Below are positions 1 to 8,971 of a stretch of 46,678 nt of DNA, piece by piece. Numbering within the stretch: the stretch's first letter is position 1; each line of letters starts with the position of its first letter. Source of the DNA: an uncultured Nocardioidaceae bacterium (GTDB lineage: Bacteria > Actinomycetota > Actinomycetes > Propionibacteriales > Nocardioidaceae); NCBI GenBank assembly GCA_902805855.1, contig CADCUJ010000022.1, positions 1-46,678 on the forward strand. Direction: 5' to 3'. The notes under the pieces were generated by a model that was not told where the DNA came from, searched no databases, and saw nothing but the letters and a program-made list of their open reading frames with translations. Both the position numbers and the translations under genes were made by a program.

Positions 1-1482
1 GAAGTACAAGATCTCCTTGTCGCCGTTGGCGTAGGTCACCTCGAGGAACCGGTTCTCCTCGGTCTCGGTGTACATCCGCTCGACGGTCGCCTGGATCATC
101 CCCTCCACGCAGGCCCGGGGCTCGCCGCCGAACTCTGCGAGGTCGTCGCTGTGCAGGGGCAGATCCGCGGTGAGGTACTTGGAGAAGATGTCGCGCGCGG
201 ACTCCGCATCGGGACGCTCGATCTTGATCTTCACGTCGAGGCGGCCCGGTCGCAGGATCGCGGGATCGATCATGTCCTCACGGTTGGAGGCCCCGATGAC
301 GATGACGTTCTCCAGCCCCTCGACACCGTCGATCTCGCTGAGCAGCTGCGGGACGATGGTGTTCTCGACGTCGGAGGAGACCCCTGAGCCGCGGGTGCGG
401 AAGAGGGAGTCCATCTCGTCGAAGAACACGATGACCGGCGTACCGCCGCTCGCCTTCTCCCGGGCCCGCTGGAAGACCAGCCTGATGTGACGTTCGGTCT
501 CGCCGACGTACTTGTTCAGCAGCTCGGGGCCCTTGATGTTGAGGAAGAAGGACCGGCCCGCCTTGACCGCCTGCCCGTCCCCGCTCTTCTCTGCCGTCTT
601 GGCCGCGACCTTCTTCGCCAGAGAGTTCGCGACCGCCTTGGCGATCAACGTCTTCCCGCAGCCGGGCGGTCCGTAGAGCAGGACGCCCTTCGGCGGCTTG
701 AGCTGGTGCTCCTTGAACATCTCCGGGTACAGGTACGGCAGCTCGATCGCGTCCCTGATCTGGTCGATCTGCCGGATCAGGCCGCCGATCTTCTCGTAGT
801 CGATGTCGGGCACCTCTTCGAGGACGAGCTCCTCGACCTCCGACTTGGGGATGCGCTCGTAGACGTAGCCGGACCGGCTGTCGAGCAGCAGCGAGTCTCC
901 CGCGCGCAAAGGCGAGGCACGCAGGGGCTCGGCGATCCGGACGACCCGCTCCTCGTCGGCGTTGGCGATCACCAGCACCCGGTCACCGTCGGCCAGGATC
1001 TCCTTGAGCATCACCACCTCGCCGACCTGCTCGAAGTCGAGCGCGGCGACCACGTTGAGGGCCTCGTTGAGCATCACCTCCTGACCGCGTTGCAGCGTGC
1101 CAAGGTCAACCGAGGGGCTGACGTTCACCCGCAGCTTGCGGCCGCCGGTGAACACGTCGATCGAGTCGTCGTCGTTGTGGTTCAGGAAGGTCCCGAAACC
1201 GGCCGGCGGCTGGGCGAGCCGGTCGACCTCCTCCTTGAGGCTGGTGATCTGGTCACGCGCTTCGCGCAGGGTCTGGGCGAGCCGCTCGTTCTGCGCGGTG
1301 ACCGCGGCCAGCGACCGCTGGGTCTCGCTCAGCCGCTGCTCGATCGCCCGCGAGTGCACAGGGCTCTCCGCGAGCCGGCGACGCAGGTCGGTGACCTCGT
1401 CCTCGAGAAAGCCGAGCTGGCTGCGCAGCTCCTCGGGCGTGCGAGAACCCGACCGTCCGGTACCACTGTCTGACGCTGGCAC
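1..1482 (-). CDS. mpa: Proteasome-activating AAA+ ATPase (Mpa/ARC), 3' end beyond window
   Basis: Hexameric ring ATPase that unfolds pupylated proteins and feeds them to the 20S proteasome in the cytoplasm. The visible 494 residues show an N-terminal coiled coil (about 15-85), the OB-fold region (about 90-240), Walker A GPPGCGKT near residue 272 and Walker B FFDEMD near 352, followed by the sensor and arginine-finger region ([16 protein letters not shown]). The family is usually close to 600 residues, so roughly 100 C-terminal residues, including the GQYL-like docking tail, lie left of base 1. I chose the GTG at 1482 because GGAGG (1491-1495) sits 8 nt before it; the GTG further upstream overlaps that ribosome site. 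It follows trmI on the same strand, with its own promoter in the 126-bp gap. Found in actinobacteria and few other bacteria. Confidence 0.95.
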   Translation of the reverse strand, partial: MPASDSGTGRSGSRTPEELRSQLGFLEDEVTDLRRRLAESPVHSRAIEQRLSETQRSLAAVTAQNERLAQTLREARDQITSLKEEVDRLAQPPAGFGTFLNHNDDDSIDVFTGGRKLRVNVSPSVDLGTLQRGQEVMLNEALNVVAALDFEQVGEVVMLKEILADGDRVLVIANADEERVVRIAEPLRASPLRAGDSLLLDSRSGYVYERIPKSEVEELVLEEVPDIDYEKIGGLIRQIDQIRDAIELPYLYPEMFKEHQLKPPKGVLLYGPPGCGKTLIAKAVANSLAKKVAAKTAEKSGDGQAVKAGRSFFLNIKGPELLNKYVGETERHIRLVFQRAREKASGGTPVIVFFDEMDSLFRTRGSGVSSDVENTIVPQLLSEIDGVEGLENVIVIGASNREDMIDPAILRPGRLDVKIKIERPDAESARDIFSKYLTADLPLHSDDLAEFGGEPRACVEGMIQATVERMYTETEENRFLEVTYANGDKEILYF

Positions 1483-1517
1483 GAATGTCACCTCCGCAGC
1501 ATGGGCTGTGCTTTTCG

Positions 1518-1545
1518 ACCCTACCTGCGGCGGGATAGATGTGAA
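1518..1545 (-). promoter_or_regulatory. Probable vegetative promoter of mpa
   Basis: On the minus strand TTCACA (1545-1540) and TAGGGT (1523-1518) are separated by 16 bp, a good match to an actinobacterial housekeeping promoter. The predicted transcript starts near 1511, giving a leader of about 29 nt that contains the GGAGG ribosome site. Sequence-based prediction only. Confidence 0.5.
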
Positions 1546-1608
1546 GGCTAAACAGGCCAGGCGCGCACGACGTGTCGCCGAATCGTTGCAAGCGCCGTCA
1601 CCGGCTGC

Positions 1609-2613
1609 TCATCCGCCGTACGGCTCGCCTCGAGACGGCTCGGTCCTTGCCTCCTCGGTGCCAGCCTCGCCGGCCTGCGGTGGCACGTCGCCCGGTCGCG
1701 GTCCCTGGTAGTCGACGCCGTAGGCGCCCGGAGCGGGTCGGCGCTTCTTCGTGGGCGCGCGCTCCCCGGGTGCCATCCGTCGTGCGGTGACCAGGAAGCC
1801 GGTGTGGCCGATCATCTTGTGGCTCGGGCGGATCGCCAGGCCCTCGACGTGCCAGTCGCGCACCAGACTCTCCCAGCAGTGCGGTTCGGTGAACCCGCCG
1901 TGCGCCCGCAACGTCTCCACGACCCGTCCCAGCTGCGTGGTGGTGGCGACGTACGAGCACAGCACGCCACCGGGAACCAGCGCCTCGGCGACGGCCGCGA
2001 CACACTCCCAGGGGGCCAGCATGTCCAGCACGGCGCGGTCCATGTCCGCTCTGGTGTCCGCCTCGCCCGAGGGGTCCTGCAACGAGGTCACCAGGTCACC
2101 GACGGTCATCCGCCAGGCCGGGTGCTTCCCGGCGAAGAACTGCGTCACGTTCGCGACCGCGACCTCCGCGAAGTCCGCACGCCGCTCGAAGGACGAGACG
2201 ACGCCGCGCGGTCCCACGGCACGCAGCAGGGCGCAGCTGAGGGCGCCGGAGCCGGCACCGGCTTCGAGCACCCGGGCACCCGGGAAGATGTCGGCGAGAG
2301 CGACTATCTGGCCTGCGTCCTTGGGGTAGACGACTGCGGCGCCACGAGGCATCGAGACCGTGAACTCGTTGAGCAGCGGCCGGAAGACGAGGTACTCCCC
2401 GCCGGCCGAGGACGCGACGGTGAAGCCCTCGGGTCGTCCGATCAGGTCGTCGTGGTCGATGGACCCTCGGTTGGTGAAGAACCGGCCGCCCGGCTCGAGG
2501 TTGATGTTGTGACGTCTGCCCTTGGTGTCGGTCAGCCGCACCCACTCGCCGGCTTGCAGCGGCCCCCGACGGACCCCGGCCCACGCAGGGTCATCGACCG
2601 GCTCTGCAGGCAT
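1609..2613 (-). CDS. trmI: tRNA (adenine-N1)-methyltransferase TrmI
   Basis: SAM-dependent enzyme that makes m1A58 in the T-loop of tRNA, acting as a tetramer. The 334-residue protein has the N-terminal beta-barrel region (GEWVRLTDTKGRRHNINL), a Rossmann SAM site VLEAGAGSGALS near residue 116, the acidic SSFERR strand, and the LDMLAPWE motif expected to contact the target base. The last 60 or so residues are proline-, lysine- and glycine-rich and look disordered; family members vary there. The ATG at 2613 is preceded by a TAGGCT hexamer ending 7 nt upstream, so the mRNA is probably leaderless. It lies between the M50 protease and mpa, the same order as the mycobacterial Rv2118c region. Confidence 0.92.
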   Translation of the reverse strand: MPAEPVDDPAWAGVRRGPLQAGEWVRLTDTKGRRHNINLEPGGRFFTNRGSIDHDDLIGRPEGFTVASSAGGEYLVFRPLLNEFTVSMPRGAAVVYPKDAGQIVALADIFPGARVLEAGAGSGALSCALLRAVGPRGVVSSFERRADFAEVAVANVTQFFAGKHPAWRMTVGDLVTSLQDPSGEADTRADMDRAVLDMLAPWECVAAVAEALVPGGVLCSYVATTTQLGRVVETLRAHGGFTEPHCWESLVRDWHVEGLAIRPSHKMIGHTGFLVTARRMAPGERAPTKKRRPAPGAYGVDYQGPRPGDVPPQAGEAGTEEARTEPSRGEPYGG

Positions 2614-2620
2614 GACGCGC

Positions 2621-2626
2621 AGCCTA
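2621..2626 (-). promoter_or_regulatory. Leaderless -10 element (TAGGCT) of trmI
   Basis: TAGGCT on the minus strand lies 7 nt before the ATG at 2613, placing the transcription start at or next to the start codon. No Shine-Dalgarno sequence is present. Confidence 0.55.
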
Positions 2627-2635
2627 TCGGCGCCG

Positions 2636-3799
2636 TCACCGGGAAGCGGCGAAGGCCTTGTCCACGTCCTCTGCGGTCAGCACGCCGTAGACGCTGCCGT
2701 CGGACTCGATGAGGAGGTACTCGGTGGCAGGCGTGCGTTGCATGGCCCGGATCAGCGGCTCCCCGGCCAGGTCGGCGGAGAAGGTGAGCCCCTCCTCCAT
2801 GGTGCGGGAGACCGCGCTGACCGGGAGCCACGGCCGCCGGTCCTCGGGCGTGGCGAGGACCGCGGCCTCGTTGACGATCCCGGTGGGCCGCCCGTCGGAG
2901 GCGAGGACCACGATGCTTCCCGCCTGCTGCTCCTGGGCTCGTCGTACCGCCTCGGCCAGGGGTAGGTCGTGTGCCACAGCGAGACTGCGGCGAGCGAGGG
3001 CTCGAGCCCGCAGCGCCGGGAGCCGGCGACGTACCTTTGCGGAGACGATCGAGGCACTGGCACCGCTCCACAGGAACGCCGCGATCACGAAGACGAGCAG
3101 GAAGTCCACCAGGGTCACGGGCACGTCGAACACCAGCTCGCGGACCAGCGGCCACCCCAGCACCACGATCGCGGTGATCCGACCGCCCCAGCCGGCGACG
3201 ATCGTGCCCTGGTGCTGACTTCCCTTCACCTTCCACACCGCTGCTCGCAGGACGCGTCCTCCGTCGAGTGGCAGCCCGGGGACCAGGTTGAGGACGCCGA
3301 CCAACAGGTTTGCGGTGGCGAGGGCACCGACGCCGAGCGCCACCAGGCCGCCGGAGGTGAGGAGGCTCAGGCCGAGGAAGACCGCGCCGACGGCGATCGA
3401 GGTGAGCGGTCCTACCACGGAGATGCCGAACTCGCGTCCGGGTGTCTCCGGCTCACCCTCGATCTCGGTGACGCCGCCGAGGAAGTGCAAGGTGATCGAC
3501 TTCACCGGGAGCCCGTAGTGGCGAGCCATCAGGGCGTGCGACATCTCGTGCAGCAGCACCGAGAGGTAGAGCAGGACCGCGAACGCGAGACCGGCGACGT
3601 ACTTCCAGCCGCCGAGCCCCGGAGCCGCGGCGTCCACCTGAGGGGCGAGCAGGACCGCGATCACGCCGGCGATCAGCAGCCACGAGGAGCGCACCAGCAC
3701 GTCCACGCCGGCTACCTGGCCGATCCGGAGCGTGCCCGGCTCTCGTGAGCGCGCGGGCATGCTGCGCGCGGGGTCTGAGCTCCCGCGGTCGGCCTGCAC
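2636..3799 (-). CDS. Site-2-protease-family zinc metalloprotease (M50) with CBS domains
   Basis: Intramembrane zinc protease of the M50B SpoIVFB-like subgroup. The 387-residue protein has several membrane helices, the zinc-binding HEMSH near residue 83 and the second metal-ligand motif NLVPGLPLDGGR near 177. A pair of CBS domains fills about residues 280-385, ending 23 bp before trmI begins. CBS domains in these proteases are thought to sense adenine nucleotides; the substrate here is unknown. The start is taken as GTG 3799 because TAGCGT ends 6 nt upstream. An internal start at Met-15 is possible. The gene is divergent from the recB-like nuclease, sharing a gap of about 80 bp. Confidence 0.9.
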   Translation of the reverse strand: MQADRGSSDPARSMPARSREPGTLRIGQVAGVDVLVRSSWLLIAGVIAVLLAPQVDAAAPGLGGWKYVAGLAFAVLLYLSVLLHEMSHALMARHYGLPVKSITLHFLGGVTEIEGEPETPGREFGISVVGPLTSIAVGAVFLGLSLLTSGGLVALGVGALATANLLVGVLNLVPGLPLDGGRVLRAAVWKVKGSQHQGTIVAGWGGRITAIVVLGWPLVRELVFDVPVTLVDFLLVFVIAAFLWSGASASIVSAKVRRRLPALRARALARRSLAVAHDLPLAEAVRRAQEQQAGSIVVLASDGRPTGIVNEAAVLATPEDRRPWLPVSAVSRTMEEGLTFSADLAGEPLIRAMQRTPATEYLLIESDGSVYGVLTAEDVDKAFAASR

Positions 3800-3805
3800 G
3801 GAACC

Positions 3806-3811
3806 ACGCTA
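3806..3811 (-). promoter_or_regulatory. Leaderless -10 element (TAGCGT) of the M50 protease
   Basis: TAGCGT on the minus strand is 6 nt from the GTG at 3799. It lies back to back with the recB-like promoter at 3870. Confidence 0.5.
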
Positions 3812-3869
3812 TCTCGGCTGTCCGGCGCCACGCAGGCGCTGGAGCCCACGAATGGTCGGTGCCCTCGCC

Positions 3870-3875
3870 TAGGGT
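3870..3875 (+). promoter_or_regulatory. Leaderless -10 element (TAGGGT) of the recB-like gene
   Basis: TAGGGT followed by 7 nt and the ATG at 3883. There is no ribosome binding site between them. Confidence 0.55.
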
Positions 3876-3882
3876 TTGTGCC

Positions 3883-4872
3883 ATGACACCGGACCCGGCA
3901 ATGCGAGGAACCGCCGTGCAGCCGACGCAGCCGGCACCGGATCCTCGGCCGGGCACGCCGGTGGACGGCGTCGACGTGCTCGGATCGCTGTCCCCGAGCC
4001 GGGCCGGCGACTTCTTGGCCTGCCCCTTGCTCTACCGGTTCCGAACCATCGACCGGCTTCCGGAGCCGTTCTCGCCGGACGCCGTTCGCGGCACCGTGGT
4101 GCACAAGATCCTCGAGGACCTCTTCGACCTGCCGGCCGCCCGGAGGACGCCTGCTCAGGCGGGCGCAATGGTGCAGCCGGCGTGGGAGACGGTGCTGGCC
4201 GAGGATCCGGAGATCGCCGAGATGTTCGGTCCCGAGGGCCCCGAGGTCGGTGCCTGGCTGGCCTCCTGCCACGAGTCGCTGGCGCGCTACTTCGCGCTCG
4301 AGGACCCGACCCGGTTGGAGCCGGCAGAGCGGGAGCTCTACGTGGAGACACTGTTGGACTCCAAGCTGCTGCTTCGGGGTTTCATCGACCGGGTCGACGT
4401 CGCGCCCTCGGGGCAGATCCGGGTGGTCGACTACAAGACCGGCAAGGCGCCGCACGAGGCGTTCGAGGCCAAGGCGCTGTTCCAGATGAAGTTCTATGCG
4501 CTGGTCCTCTGGAGGACCAGGGGTGTCGTCCCTGCGATGCTGCAGCTGGTCTACCTCGGCAGCGGTGAGATCTTGCGCTACTGCCCTGAGGAGCGTGACC
4601 TGCTCGCCACCGAACGCAAGGTGGAGGCGATCTGGAAGGCGATCAGCCGCGCGCAGGAGACCGGTGACTGGCGTCCCAACCGCAGCGCGCTGTGCGGCTG
4701 GTGCCCGCACCAGAGCATCTGCCCGGCGTTCGGCGGCACCCCGCCGCCGCTGCCGGTCCCGCGCGTCGCTGCCTCTGCCCCAGTCGGTCAGAAGGTCGTC
4801 AGCGGCTCGCTGGTTCCGGGGCCGGCGACAGGGTCGAAGGTGAGCGCGACGTCCTCGGGCGTGACCTCGTGA
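3883..4872 (+). CDS. RecB-family exonuclease (PD-(D/E)XK superfamily)
   Basis: Stand-alone single-strand nuclease domain related to the C-terminal nuclease of RecB/AddB (Cas4-like, PF12705). Of 329 residues, the visible motifs are SPSRAGDFLACPLLYRFR, GTVVHKILEDLF, the active-site strand GFIDRVDV, VDYKTG and the QMKFYAL motif. CxWC...C cysteines near the end (LCGWCPHQSICP) resemble the C-terminal part of an Fe-S cluster site. I placed the start at the leaderless ATG 3883 rather than earlier in-frame starts, because the protein begins naturally here before the SLSPS motif. The last 28 codons overlap the 3' end of dppF on the other strand. Position beside trmI matches mycobacterial Rv2119. Confidence 0.88.
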   Translation: MTPDPAMRGTAVQPTQPAPDPRPGTPVDGVDVLGSLSPSRAGDFLACPLLYRFRTIDRLPEPFSPDAVRGTVVHKILEDLFDLPAARRTPAQAGAMVQPAWETVLAEDPEIAEMFGPEGPEVGAWLASCHESLARYFALEDPTRLEPAERELYVETLLDSKLLLRGFIDRVDVAPSGQIRVVDYKTGKAPHEAFEAKALFQMKFYALVLWRTRGVVPAMLQLVYLGSGEILRYCPEERDLLATERKVEAIWKAISRAQETGDWRPNRSALCGWCPHQSICPAFGGTPPPLPVPRVAASAPVGQKVVSGSLVPGPATGSKVSATSSGVTS

Positions 4873-5879
4873 GGGGTGATCTCGCCGGCCGCGATCTCTT
4901 TGGCCCAGTGACAGGCGACCGTGTGACCGGTCTTGTGCTCGACGAGCGCCGGTCGCTCGGTGTCACAGAGCGTCGGCTGTCGGAACGGGCAGCGGGTGTG
5001 GAAACGGCAGCCGCTGGGCGGGTTCGCCGGAGAGGGCAGGTCGCCGGCGAGCAGGATCCGCTCACGCGACGCTTCTATGACCGGGTCCGGCACCGGCACC
5101 GCTGACATCAGCGCCTTGGTGTAGGGATGCAGCGGTTCGGCGTACAGGTCGTCGGAGGTTGCCTGCTCGACGATTCCACCGAGGTACATCACCGCCACCT
5201 CGTCAGAGACGTGGCGCACGACCGCGAGATCGTGCGCGATCACCAGGTAGGTGAGCCCGAGGTCGTCCTGCAGCTCCTCGAGCAGGTTCAGCACCTGCGC
5301 CTGGATGGACACGTCAAGCGCGGAGACAGGTTCGTCGGCGATCACGAACTTCGGTTCCATCGCGATCGCCCGCGCGATCCCGATCCGCTGCCGCTGTCCG
5401 CCGGAGAACTCGTGGGGGTACTTCTGCGCGGCGGACGCAGGCAGGCCGACCCGCTCCAGGAGATCGCGTACCCCAGTCTCGGAGTCGAAGGCGATCCCGT
5501 GTGCCGCCAGCGGTTCGGTGAGAATGGTTTCGACGCTTTGGCGGGGGTTCAGACTGGCCATGGGGTCCTGGAAGACCATCTGCATGTCCTGCCGCCGTTC
5601 GCGCAGATGCTCGCCCCTCAGCGAAGCCACGTCGACTCCCTCGAACATGACACTGCCCTCGGTGACCGGCGCAAGACGCAGGATCGCGCGTCCCAGTGTC
5701 GACTTCCCACAGCCCGACTCCCCGACCAGGCCCACTGTCCTGCCCCGTGGGATGTCGAGGTCGACACCGTCAACAGCCTTGACCGAGCCGACCTCACGCT
5801 CGATCAGGAGGCCGCTGCGGATCGGGAAGTGCACCTTCAGGCCGCGGACCGAGACCAGCGGCTCCGGCTGGGCGCTCAC
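4788..5879 (-). CDS. dppF: Peptide-type ABC transporter ATPase (DppF/OppF-like)
   Basis: Second ATPase of a dipeptide/oligopeptide importer, acting on the cytoplasmic face of the permeases. The 363-residue protein has Walker A GESGCGKST near residue 54, the signature FSGGQRQRIGIARAI, Walker B FVIADEPVSALDVS, the switch histidine in VIAHDLAVV, and a C-terminal oligopeptide/dipeptide domain with the PSGCRFHTRCPF cysteine motif. Its start overlaps the dppD stop by 4 nt, so it is the last gene of a coupled operon. Its 3' end overlaps the convergent recB-like gene by 85 bp. The substrate cannot be read from the sequence. Confidence 0.93.
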   Translation of the reverse strand: MSAQPEPLVSVRGLKVHFPIRSGLLIEREVGSVKAVDGVDLDIPRGRTVGLVGESGCGKSTLGRAILRLAPVTEGSVMFEGVDVASLRGEHLRERRQDMQMVFQDPMASLNPRQSVETILTEPLAAHGIAFDSETGVRDLLERVGLPASAAQKYPHEFSGGQRQRIGIARAIAMEPKFVIADEPVSALDVSIQAQVLNLLEELQDDLGLTYLVIAHDLAVVRHVSDEVAVMYLGGIVEQATSDDLYAEPLHPYTKALMSAVPVPDPVIEASRERILLAGDLPSPANPPSGCRFHTRCPFRQPTLCDTERPALVEHKTGHTVACHWAKEIAAGEITPHEVTPEDVALTFDPVAGPGTSEPLTTF

Positions 5880-6952
5880 CCGGACACCTTGTTCTTCGCC
5901 TGGTCCGTCGTCAAGGGGTTGTGACAGCGCAGGTCCCGGTCACGTTCGGCCACCAGCTCGGGCGTGTCCCGGCGGCAGGTGTCTGTGACGTTTCGACAAC
6001 GAGGCGCGAAGGCGCAGCCCTGGGCCCACGGCAGCACGTGGGTCGGAGACCCCGGAATGGGGCGGAGCGGAGCGCCCCGGGGGGTGTCGAGCCGCGGAAT
6101 GCTTTCCAGAAGCCCACCGGTGTACGGGTGACGTGGTTCGGCAAACAAGCGCTCACGCGTTGCCGCCTCCACGATGCGGCCTGAGTACATGACGTGAACC
6201 CTGTCGCACAGGCCGGCGACGACCCCGAGATCGTGGGTGATCATCAGTAGGGCGGCGCCGGTGTCGGCCACCAGACTCTTGAGCAGCTCGAGGATCTGCG
6301 CCTGGATGGTGACGTCGAGGGCGGTCGTCGGCTCGTCGGCGATGAGGAGCCGAGGCTCGCATGCCAGCGCCATCGCGATCAGCACGCGCTGCCGCATACC
6401 GCCTGAGAGCTGGTGGGGGTACTCCTTGAGCCGGCGTTTGGGGTCCGGGATTCCCACGGTTGTCAGCAGGTCAGCCGCGCGTGCTCGTGAGTCCCGCCTG
6501 CTCAGCCCGAAGTGGCGCTCGACGATCTCACCCAGCTGGGTCCCGAGGGGAACCACGGGGTTCAGAGAGGTCATGGGGTCCTGGAAGACCATCGCGATCT
6601 CACGCCCGCGTAGGCCTGACATCCGCTGCGAGGACCAGGCGAGGATGTTCTCGTTGTTGTAGATCACCGAACCAGAGGTCTGCACTCCTCGTCTCGGCAG
6701 CAGACCCATGATCGCCAGCGACGTCACTGACTTGCCGCTGCCGGACTCCCCCACCAGGCCGACATGCTCGCCGGGCCTGATCTCGAAAGACACCTCGTCA
6801 ACTGCATTGACCTTGCGCTGGCCGCGCACTCCGAACGTGACGCCCAGGTCGCGAACCGAGATGAGCGATCCGTCGGTGTTGGCCTGGTCCTCCCCCTTGC
6901 GCAGAGCCTTCGCCGAGTAGCCGGAGTTGATGGAGTCAGGGGTCATGCTCAT
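5876..6952 (-). CDS. dppD: Peptide-type ABC transporter ATPase (DppD/OppD-like)
   Basis: First ATPase of the importer, pairing with the dppF product. The 358 residues include Walker A GESGSGKSVTS near residue 69, signature LSGGMRQRVLIAMAL, Walker B LLIADEPTTALDVT and ITHDLGVV, then the C-terminal PF08352 region with a cysteine-containing GCAFAPRC segment. The first 27 residues before ISVRDLGV are a weakly conserved extension, so a slightly later start is possible. Overlaps dppC by 4 nt and dppF by 4 nt, indicating translational coupling. Confidence 0.93.
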   Translation of the reverse strand: MSMTPDSINSGYSAKALRKGEDQANTDGSLISVRDLGVTFGVRGQRKVNAVDEVSFEIRPGEHVGLVGESGSGKSVTSLAIMGLLPRRGVQTSGSVIYNNENILAWSSQRMSGLRGREIAMVFQDPMTSLNPVVPLGTQLGEIVERHFGLSRRDSRARAADLLTTVGIPDPKRRLKEYPHQLSGGMRQRVLIAMALACEPRLLIADEPTTALDVTIQAQILELLKSLVADTGAALLMITHDLGVVAGLCDRVHVMYSGRIVEAATRERLFAEPRHPYTGGLLESIPRLDTPRGAPLRPIPGSPTHVLPWAQGCAFAPRCRNVTDTCRRDTPELVAERDRDLRCHNPLTTDQAKNKVSG

Positions 6953-7887
6953 CGCCTCGACCTGGGGTCAAGGGCCTCGCGAAGCGCCTCACCGAGGAGG
7001 GTGAAGCCCAGCGCGGTGATCGCGATCGCTGCACCCGGTAGCAGTGCGAGCTGGGGGTCGTTCTCGAAGCGGTCCTGCGCGGCGACCAACATCCGTCCCC
7101 ACTCGGCATTTGCCGGATCGGACTCACCGAGGCCGAGGAAGGACAACGCCGCGACCTCGATGATCGCCGTGGCGAGGTTCAGCGTGGCCTGGACGATCGT
7201 CGGACCGACAGAGTTCGGAAGGACGTGACCCATCACGATGCGGCGTCGTCGGATGCCGAGCGCCGAGGCGGCCAGCACGTAGTCGCTTCTTCCCTGCGAC
7301 AGCATCGAACCGCGCAGCAGCCGGGCGAAGATAGGGACCTGGGCTGCGCCGATGGCAATCATGATGGCGTAGGCGTTCTGGCCCAGCACGGCGGCCACGC
7401 TCACGGCAAGCAGCAGGCTGGGTACCGAGAGCATGATGTCGACCACTCGCATCACGAAGGTGTCCACCCAGCCGCCCAGCCCTCCGGCTAGAACACCTAG
7501 GAAAGCGCCGATGGTCAGTCCGATCGCGGTGGAGGCAACGCCATACACCAAGGACTGCCGAGCCCCGAACAGGAGCTGGGTCAAGAGGTCCGAACCGAAT
7601 CTGTCGAGCCCCAAGACGTGGTTGTCGCTGGGCCCCGGCACGTCGGTCGGTGTCACTTCGCCGGACCACTCGGCCGAGCCAGGCTCGTACGGAGTGAGGA
7701 GCGGCGCGACGATTGCGATCACGATGAACGCCAAGACGATCAGGGCACCCAGGATCGCCGTGGGGTTGCGCCGCAACCGCTGCCACGCACCCCGCCACAG
7801 CGAGACGCCTTTCGCCTCGTCGGGTGAGATGAAGGGATCCGGCTCGGCGGCTGAGGGTGGAGGGGCGGGAGGCATAGTCGTGCTCAT
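6949..7887 (-). CDS. dppC: Peptide-type ABC transporter permease (DppC-like)
   Basis: Inner-membrane permease of 312 residues. An acidic cytoplasmic N terminus precedes one helix (about 40-62), then a periplasm-side loop and five further helices. The EAA-type loop contacting the ATPase is visible as DYVLAASALGIRRRRIVMGHVLPNS. The N-terminal OppC domain and the binding-protein-dependent inner-membrane component are both recognisable. Overlaps dppB and dppD by 4 nt each. Confidence 0.93.
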   Translation of the reverse strand: MSTTMPPAPPPSAAEPDPFISPDEAKGVSLWRGAWQRLRRNPTAILGALIVLAFIVIAIVAPLLTPYEPGSAEWSGEVTPTDVPGPSDNHVLGLDRFGSDLLTQLLFGARQSLVYGVASTAIGLTIGAFLGVLAGGLGGWVDTFVMRVVDIMLSVPSLLLAVSVAAVLGQNAYAIMIAIGAAQVPIFARLLRGSMLSQGRSDYVLAASALGIRRRRIVMGHVLPNSVGPTIVQATLNLATAIIEVAALSFLGLGESDPANAEWGRMLVAAQDRFENDPQLALLPGAAIAITALGFTLLGEALREALDPRSRR

Positions 7888-8888
7888 GAGACTCGCACCC
7901 GTGGATCGATCACTCCGTACGTCATGTCCACCAGCAGGTTGATGAGTGCATAGATCAGAGCGATGAAAAGGATGTAAGCCTGGAGCACCGGATAGTCCCG
8001 CCCGCTGATCGCAGTGAAGAGGTACTCACCGATTCCGTTGAAGGCGAAGACGGTCTCGGTCAGTACCGCACCCGAGAACAGTAGCCCGGCTTGCAGGCCG
8101 ATGGTCGTCACCACGGGGAGCAGTGCGTTTCTCAGCACGTGTCGACGGCTGACGATCCTGCGTGACAGTCCTTTGGACTCGGCGGTCCGTACGTAGTCCT
8201 CGTTGAGCACCTCGGCGACCGAGGCGCGCGTGATCCGCACGATGATCGCGAGTGGGATCGTGCCGAGGGCGACGGCCGGCAGGATCAGATGCACCAGCGC
8301 GTCGAAGGCGGCGTCCCACTCACGCGTCATCAGCCCGTCCAAGACGTAGAAGTTGGTGATGTGGGTCGCCTCGATACGCGGGTCCTGCCGAAGACTGCTC
8401 GGCAGCCAGTTCAGCCAGTCCGCGAAGACGAGTTTCAGCAAGATGGCGAGGAAGAAGACCGGCGTAACCACACCGAGCAGGGAGCCGGACACCACGAAGG
8501 TGTCGAGGGTCCGCCCCTGGTGTCTCGCGGCGAGGTAGCCCAACGGCACGCCCAGCACGACCGCGAGCAGGAGCGCGGAGAAACCCAGCTCGAGGGTCGC
8601 CGGGAACTTCTCGAAGAAAGTCTCGACCACCGGCCGGCCGTCCTGGATCGACGAACCGAAGTCGCCTGTGAGCAAAGCCTTGACGTAGCTGAAGTACTGC
8701 GTGACCAGCGGCTGGTCGAACCCGTAGGACTCGTTGATGCGCGCGATGCCCTCCGGCGTCGCACGCTGCCCGAGCATCGAGCGAGCCGGGTCACCGGGGA
8801 GCGCTCTGAGCCAGATGAACAGCAGGATCGAAAGCCCGACCAGCACCGGTACCAGCAGCGCCAGACGTCGCAGGACGAACCGCAGCAT
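7884..8888 (-). CDS. dppB: Peptide-type ABC transporter permease (DppB-like)
   Basis: Inner-membrane permease of 334 residues starting MLRFVLRRLALLVPVLVGLSILLF, the standard first helix of the DppB family. The EAA loop is DYVRTAESKGLSRRIVSRRHVLRNALLP. It also shows the typical LPGDPARSMLG segment after the first helix. A GAAGGA ribosome site lies just before the ATG. It is separated from dppA by 83 bp containing a strong hairpin, whereas all downstream genes overlap. Confidence 0.93.
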   Translation of the reverse strand: MLRFVLRRLALLVPVLVGLSILLFIWLRALPGDPARSMLGQRATPEGIARINESYGFDQPLVTQYFSYVKALLTGDFGSSIQDGRPVVETFFEKFPATLELGFSALLLAVVLGVPLGYLAARHQGRTLDTFVVSGSLLGVVTPVFFLAILLKLVFADWLNWLPSSLRQDPRIEATHITNFYVLDGLMTREWDAAFDALVHLILPAVALGTIPLAIIVRITRASVAEVLNEDYVRTAESKGLSRRIVSRRHVLRNALLPVVTTIGLQAGLLFSGAVLTETVFAFNGIGEYLFTAISGRDYPVLQAYILFIALIYALINLLVDMTYGVIDPRVRVS

Positions 8889-8927
8889 CTTTTCCTTCGC
8901 TCAGCCGAGCAGCCCGGGTGGGTGGAC

Positions 8928-8966
8928 GGCTGGGGCGTTCGACGGCACGCGACGAACGCCCCAGCC
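8928..8966 (-). repeat. Intercistronic 14-bp stem-loop between dppA and dppB
   Basis: GGCTGGGGCGTTCG (8928-8941) and its exact complement CGAACGCCCCAGCC (8953-8966) enclose an 11-nt loop. It starts 5 nt after the dppA stop. No uridine run follows on the minus strand, so a processing or stability element or partial attenuator is more likely than a full terminator. Confidence 0.75.
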
Positions 8967-8971
8967 TGTCG

